Positions 62,334 to 64,000 of a stretch of DNA of 64,000 bases are shown piece by piece. This DNA comes from Rufibacter sediminis (GTDB taxonomy: Bacteria; Bacteroidota; Bacteroidia; Cytophagales; Hymenobacteraceae), in assembly GCF_014269285.1 (NCBI RefSeq), contig NZ_JACOAF010000004.1, positions 150,251 through 214,250 on the forward strand, in the 5' to 3' direction. Both the position numbers and the translations under genes were made by a program. Below the pieces are notes generated by a model. The model had not been told where the DNA came from. It did no database searches and saw only the letters and a list, made by a program, of their open reading frames with translations. Position 1 is the first letter of the stretch. Every line of letters begins with the position of its first letter.

Positions 62334-62438
62334 TTCTTTAAGTTAAACCTACAAACAACTACTCTGGTATACGCTGCTTTTTAGGTGTGGCTGTGTGTTT
62401 AACTACTGATTTTCAATGCATTACGCGTGATTTGTGCG

Positions 62439-62466
62439 GTTTTAAGCCTGTTTTTTGGAAAATCGG
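62439..62466. repeat. GTTTTARGCC hairpin element, copy 31 (truncated)
   Basis: CGGTTTTAAGCCTGTTTTTT and GGAAAATCGG. The right outer arm is missing; the TTTTTTGG centre supplies the -33 box of the next promoter. Confidence 0.6.
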
Positions 62467-62484
62467 TTCATTTTGCTACCTTTA
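62455..62484 (+). promoter_or_regulatory. predicted promoter of the SPFH/RHH operon
   Basis: TTG (62455-62457), 19 nt, then TACCTTTA (62477-62484), matching TTG-N19-TAnnTTTG except the last base. It abuts the tandem palindromes at 62484. Confidence 0.65.
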
Positions 62485-62506
62485 TTGATATCAATTTGAT
62501 ATCAAA
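62484..62506. promoter_or_regulatory. tandem operator-like palindromes upstream of the SPFH gene
   Basis: Two palindromes, ATTGATATCAAT (62484-62495) and TTTGATATCAAA (62495-62506), with an 11-bp centre-to-centre spacing, directly between the promoter and the ATG at 62511. This suits binding of a ribbon-helix-helix dimer pair, and such a protein is encoded two genes downstream. The link is inference. Confidence 0.6.
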
Positions 62507-62510
62507 ATAA

Positions 62511-63371
62511 ATGAATGTCATGAAAGCAGAAAAACCTTTTCACCCCATCTCTGGGTACACTATCCTAACTGTGTTGCTGCTGGTTACCGGGCTGGCGGGC
62601 GCTTTGGGCTATTACATAGGCCCAGAAGTGATTGCCCCGTTCTCGCTGGTGTTTATTTTCCTGAGCAAAGGCTTTAAAATCGTGAACCCCAATGAGTCAC
62701 GGGTGCTTACATTGTTTGGCGAGTACGCGGGCACCATCAAGCAGAACGGCTTCTTCTGGGTGAACCCGTTTCTGGTCTCCAAGAACATCTCGCTGCGGGC
62801 CCGCAACCTGGACACCACGCCCATCAAAGTGAACGACAAACTGGGCAACCCCATCATGATTGGGGTAGTGCTGGTGTGGCGCGTGGAGGAAACCTTCAAG
62901 GCCGCTTTTGAGGTAGACAACTACGAGACCTTCGTGAAGATCCAGAGCGAGTCTGCCATGCGCAAACTGGCGGGCGTTTATCCGTATGACAACTTTGAGA
63001 ACGATGCCGAGATCTCGTTGCGGGCCAGCTCGCAGGAGGTGAACGATGAGCTGGAGCGCGAGTTGATGGAACGTCTGGCCATTGCCGGCATTCACGTGCT
63101 GGAAGCCAGAATCAGCTACCTGGCCTACGCCCAGGAAATTGCCAGCGCCATGTTGCAGCGCCAGCAGGCCACCGCCATTGTAGCGGCGCGGGCCAAGATT
63201 GTGGAAGGAGCCGTGGGCATGGTAGACATGGCCCTGCACCAACTCAACGACAAACGCTTGGTGGCGCTGGACGAGGAACGCAAAGCCGCCATGGTCACCA
63301 ACCTGATGGTGGTGCTCTGCTCAGACCGCAGCGTGCACCCCGTGGTAAATGCCGGGACTTTACACCACTAG
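62511..63371 (+). CDS. SPFH/band-7 domain membrane protein
   Basis: 286 residues. Two closely spaced N-terminal hydrophobic stretches (about 14-55) are followed by the SPFH domain: [20 protein letters not shown] in part, [28 protein letters not shown] in part, then a coiled coil from about residue 190 ([22 protein letters not shown] in part). SPFH proteins form ring-like membrane scaffolds that organise proteases or lipids. ATG 62511 or 62520 may be the start. The RHH gene follows by 3 bp. Confidence 0.88.
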   Translation: MNVMKAEKPFHPISGYTILTVLLLVTGLAGALGYYIGPEVIAPFSLVFIFLSKGFKIVNPNESRVLTLFGEYAGTIKQNGFFWVNPFLVSKNISLRARNLDTTPIKVNDKLGNPIMIGVVLVWRVEETFKAAFEVDNYETFVKIQSESAMRKLAGVYPYDNFENDAEISLRASSQEVNDELERELMERLAIAGIHVLEARISYLAYAQEIASAMLQRQQATAIVAARAKIVEGAVGMVDMALHQLNDKRLVALDEERKAAMVTNLMVVLCSDRSVHPVVNAGTLHH

Positions 63372-63374
63372 CCT

Positions 63375-63581
63375 ATGGCCGAGAAAAAATCATTTGCGCT
63401 GCGGATGAACGCTGAGATGATGAAAGCACTGGAGAAATGGGCCGCAGATGAGTTCAGAAGCACCAATGGCCAGATTGAGTGGATTGTGCAGGAAGCCCTG
63501 AAAAAAGCCGGCAGGCTGCCCAAACCTGACCAGAATTCCGGCGACGGGGAGGTTCCCCCGGAGCAGGCACCTTCTTCTTAA
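63375..63581 (+). CDS. Arc-like ribbon-helix-helix DNA-binding protein
   Basis: 68 residues. The strand KKSFALRMNAEMMKALEKWA (in part) and helix-turn-helix AADEFRSTNGQIEWIVQEAL fit the Arc/MetJ RHH fold. The tail is disordered. It starts 3 bp after the SPFH stop, so the two are one operon. Given the tandem palindromes before that operon, it may regulate itself and the SPFH gene; this has not been shown. Confidence 0.82.
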   Translation: MAEKKSFALRMNAEMMKALEKWAADEFRSTNGQIEWIVQEALKKAGRLPKPDQNSGDGEVPPEQAPSS

Positions 63582-63837
63582 CTCTGGTTAGATCTGACAC
63601 AGACACGTCGGTTCAATAGGTTCTAAATCAGAGGATTTGCGTCTTGGATTTTATTTATCAGGAACTCTTGCGAACCAACCGGAAGTGCCCCTCCAATTGG
63701 CTTTTAACTTTTACAGTAGAAATTCGCGCAGAAATAGGGTAAGTACCTGCGGGCATTAATAGGAAAATAGATATCTTAAGCCTTGGTTTACCCCAAAACC
63801 GAAGACAAACCCCCTACATTACGTTTAAAATAGAACT

Positions 63838-64000
63838 ATGGAATATCAAGTGAAAGAGGCCAGCGGCAAGCTGGGGATCCTGATGCCGGGCCTGGGCGCG
63901 GTGGCGACCACCCTGATCGCCGGGGTGGAATCGATCAAGAAAGGGTTTTCACAACCGGTGGGCTCCCTGACCCAAATGGGCCGCATCCGGCTGGGCAAGC
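63838..64000 (+). CDS. inositol-3-phosphate synthase, N-terminal fragment
   Basis: 54 codons before the window edge. MEYQVKEASGKLGILMPGLG and AVATTLIAGVESIKKG, then QPVGSLTQMGRIRLGK, match the N-terminal NAD-binding region of bacterial myo-inositol-1-phosphate synthases. The enzyme converts glucose 6-phosphate to inositol 3-phosphate. Third codon positions are strongly G/C, as in ugd-uxs. Confidence 0.8.
   Translation, partial: MEYQVKEASGKLGILMPGLGAVATTLIAGVESIKKGFSQPVGSLTQMGRIRLGK

Noticed and set aside
63600..63660. tRNA-like GGTTCAATAGG near the window end
   Set aside because: The T-loop-like word has no acceptor stem, D arm or anticodon arm at the expected distances.

Overview
The window looks like chromosomal DNA of a Bacteroidota bacterium, most likely of the Hymenobacteraceae (Rufibacter/Pontibacter-like). 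The clues are the gene set (S46 dipeptidyl peptidase, PorV-like and HhH outer-membrane proteins, SPW-repeat and PepSY-like proteins, short adenylate kinase), the near absence of Shine-Dalgarno sites, TTG-N19-TAnnTTTG promoters, and intergenic spacers filled with short inverted repeats. The genus is inference; no rRNA or tRNA gene was seen.

Layout. 0-5 kb: end of an S46 peptidase, then a coupled pair of outer-membrane proteins. 4.9-9.4 kb (minus strand): a FAD-dependent amine-oxidase-like enzyme, a GT-C-like membrane protein with a collapsed duplicate beside it, and a GNAT acetyltransferase. 9.8-11.5 kb: umuDC. 11.9-33.3 kb: a surface-polysaccharide region. manC and ugd-uxs diverge from two good promoters and make GDP-mannose and UDP-glucuronate/UDP-xylose. 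They are followed by a visibly AT-rich block with six GT4-type and one GT2 glycosyltransferases, a pyruvyl transferase, two Wzx-type flippases, the nonulosonic-acid genes neuA, neuB and neuC, a candidate sialyltransferase and a Wzy-like membrane protein. 33.4-43.6 kb: housekeeping genes (TPR protein, M42 peptidase, hppA, hpt, adk, obg, grpE-dnaJ). 44.5-64 kb: an ABC exporter of Na+-efflux type, a ChaN-like protein, an IscA-type protein, a methyltransferase, dinB, small envelope proteins, tex, a two-component system, a PepSY-like lipoprotein, an SdiA-regulated-type lipoprotein, a bestrophin, an SPFH/ribbon-helix-helix pair and the start of an inositol-3-phosphate synthase.

The polysaccharide block can be read as one pathway. 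NeuC, NeuB and NeuA make a CMP-activated nonulosonic acid, the adjacent GT-B protein is a candidate to transfer it, the other transferases build the repeat unit, the pyruvyl transferase decorates it, and Wzx/Wzy export and polymerise it. Initiating transferase and Wza/Wzc genes are not in the window.

The most striking non-genic signal is a family of about 30 imperfect palindromes (half-site CGTTTTAGGCCTGTTTTC). They lie mainly at gene 3' ends, sometimes run into stop codons, and in one case appear to encode a signal peptide. None was found by eye across about 23 kb of the polysaccharide region. Several copies have copy-specific outer arms that pair with each other, so the hairpin shape appears to be conserved beyond the core sequence.
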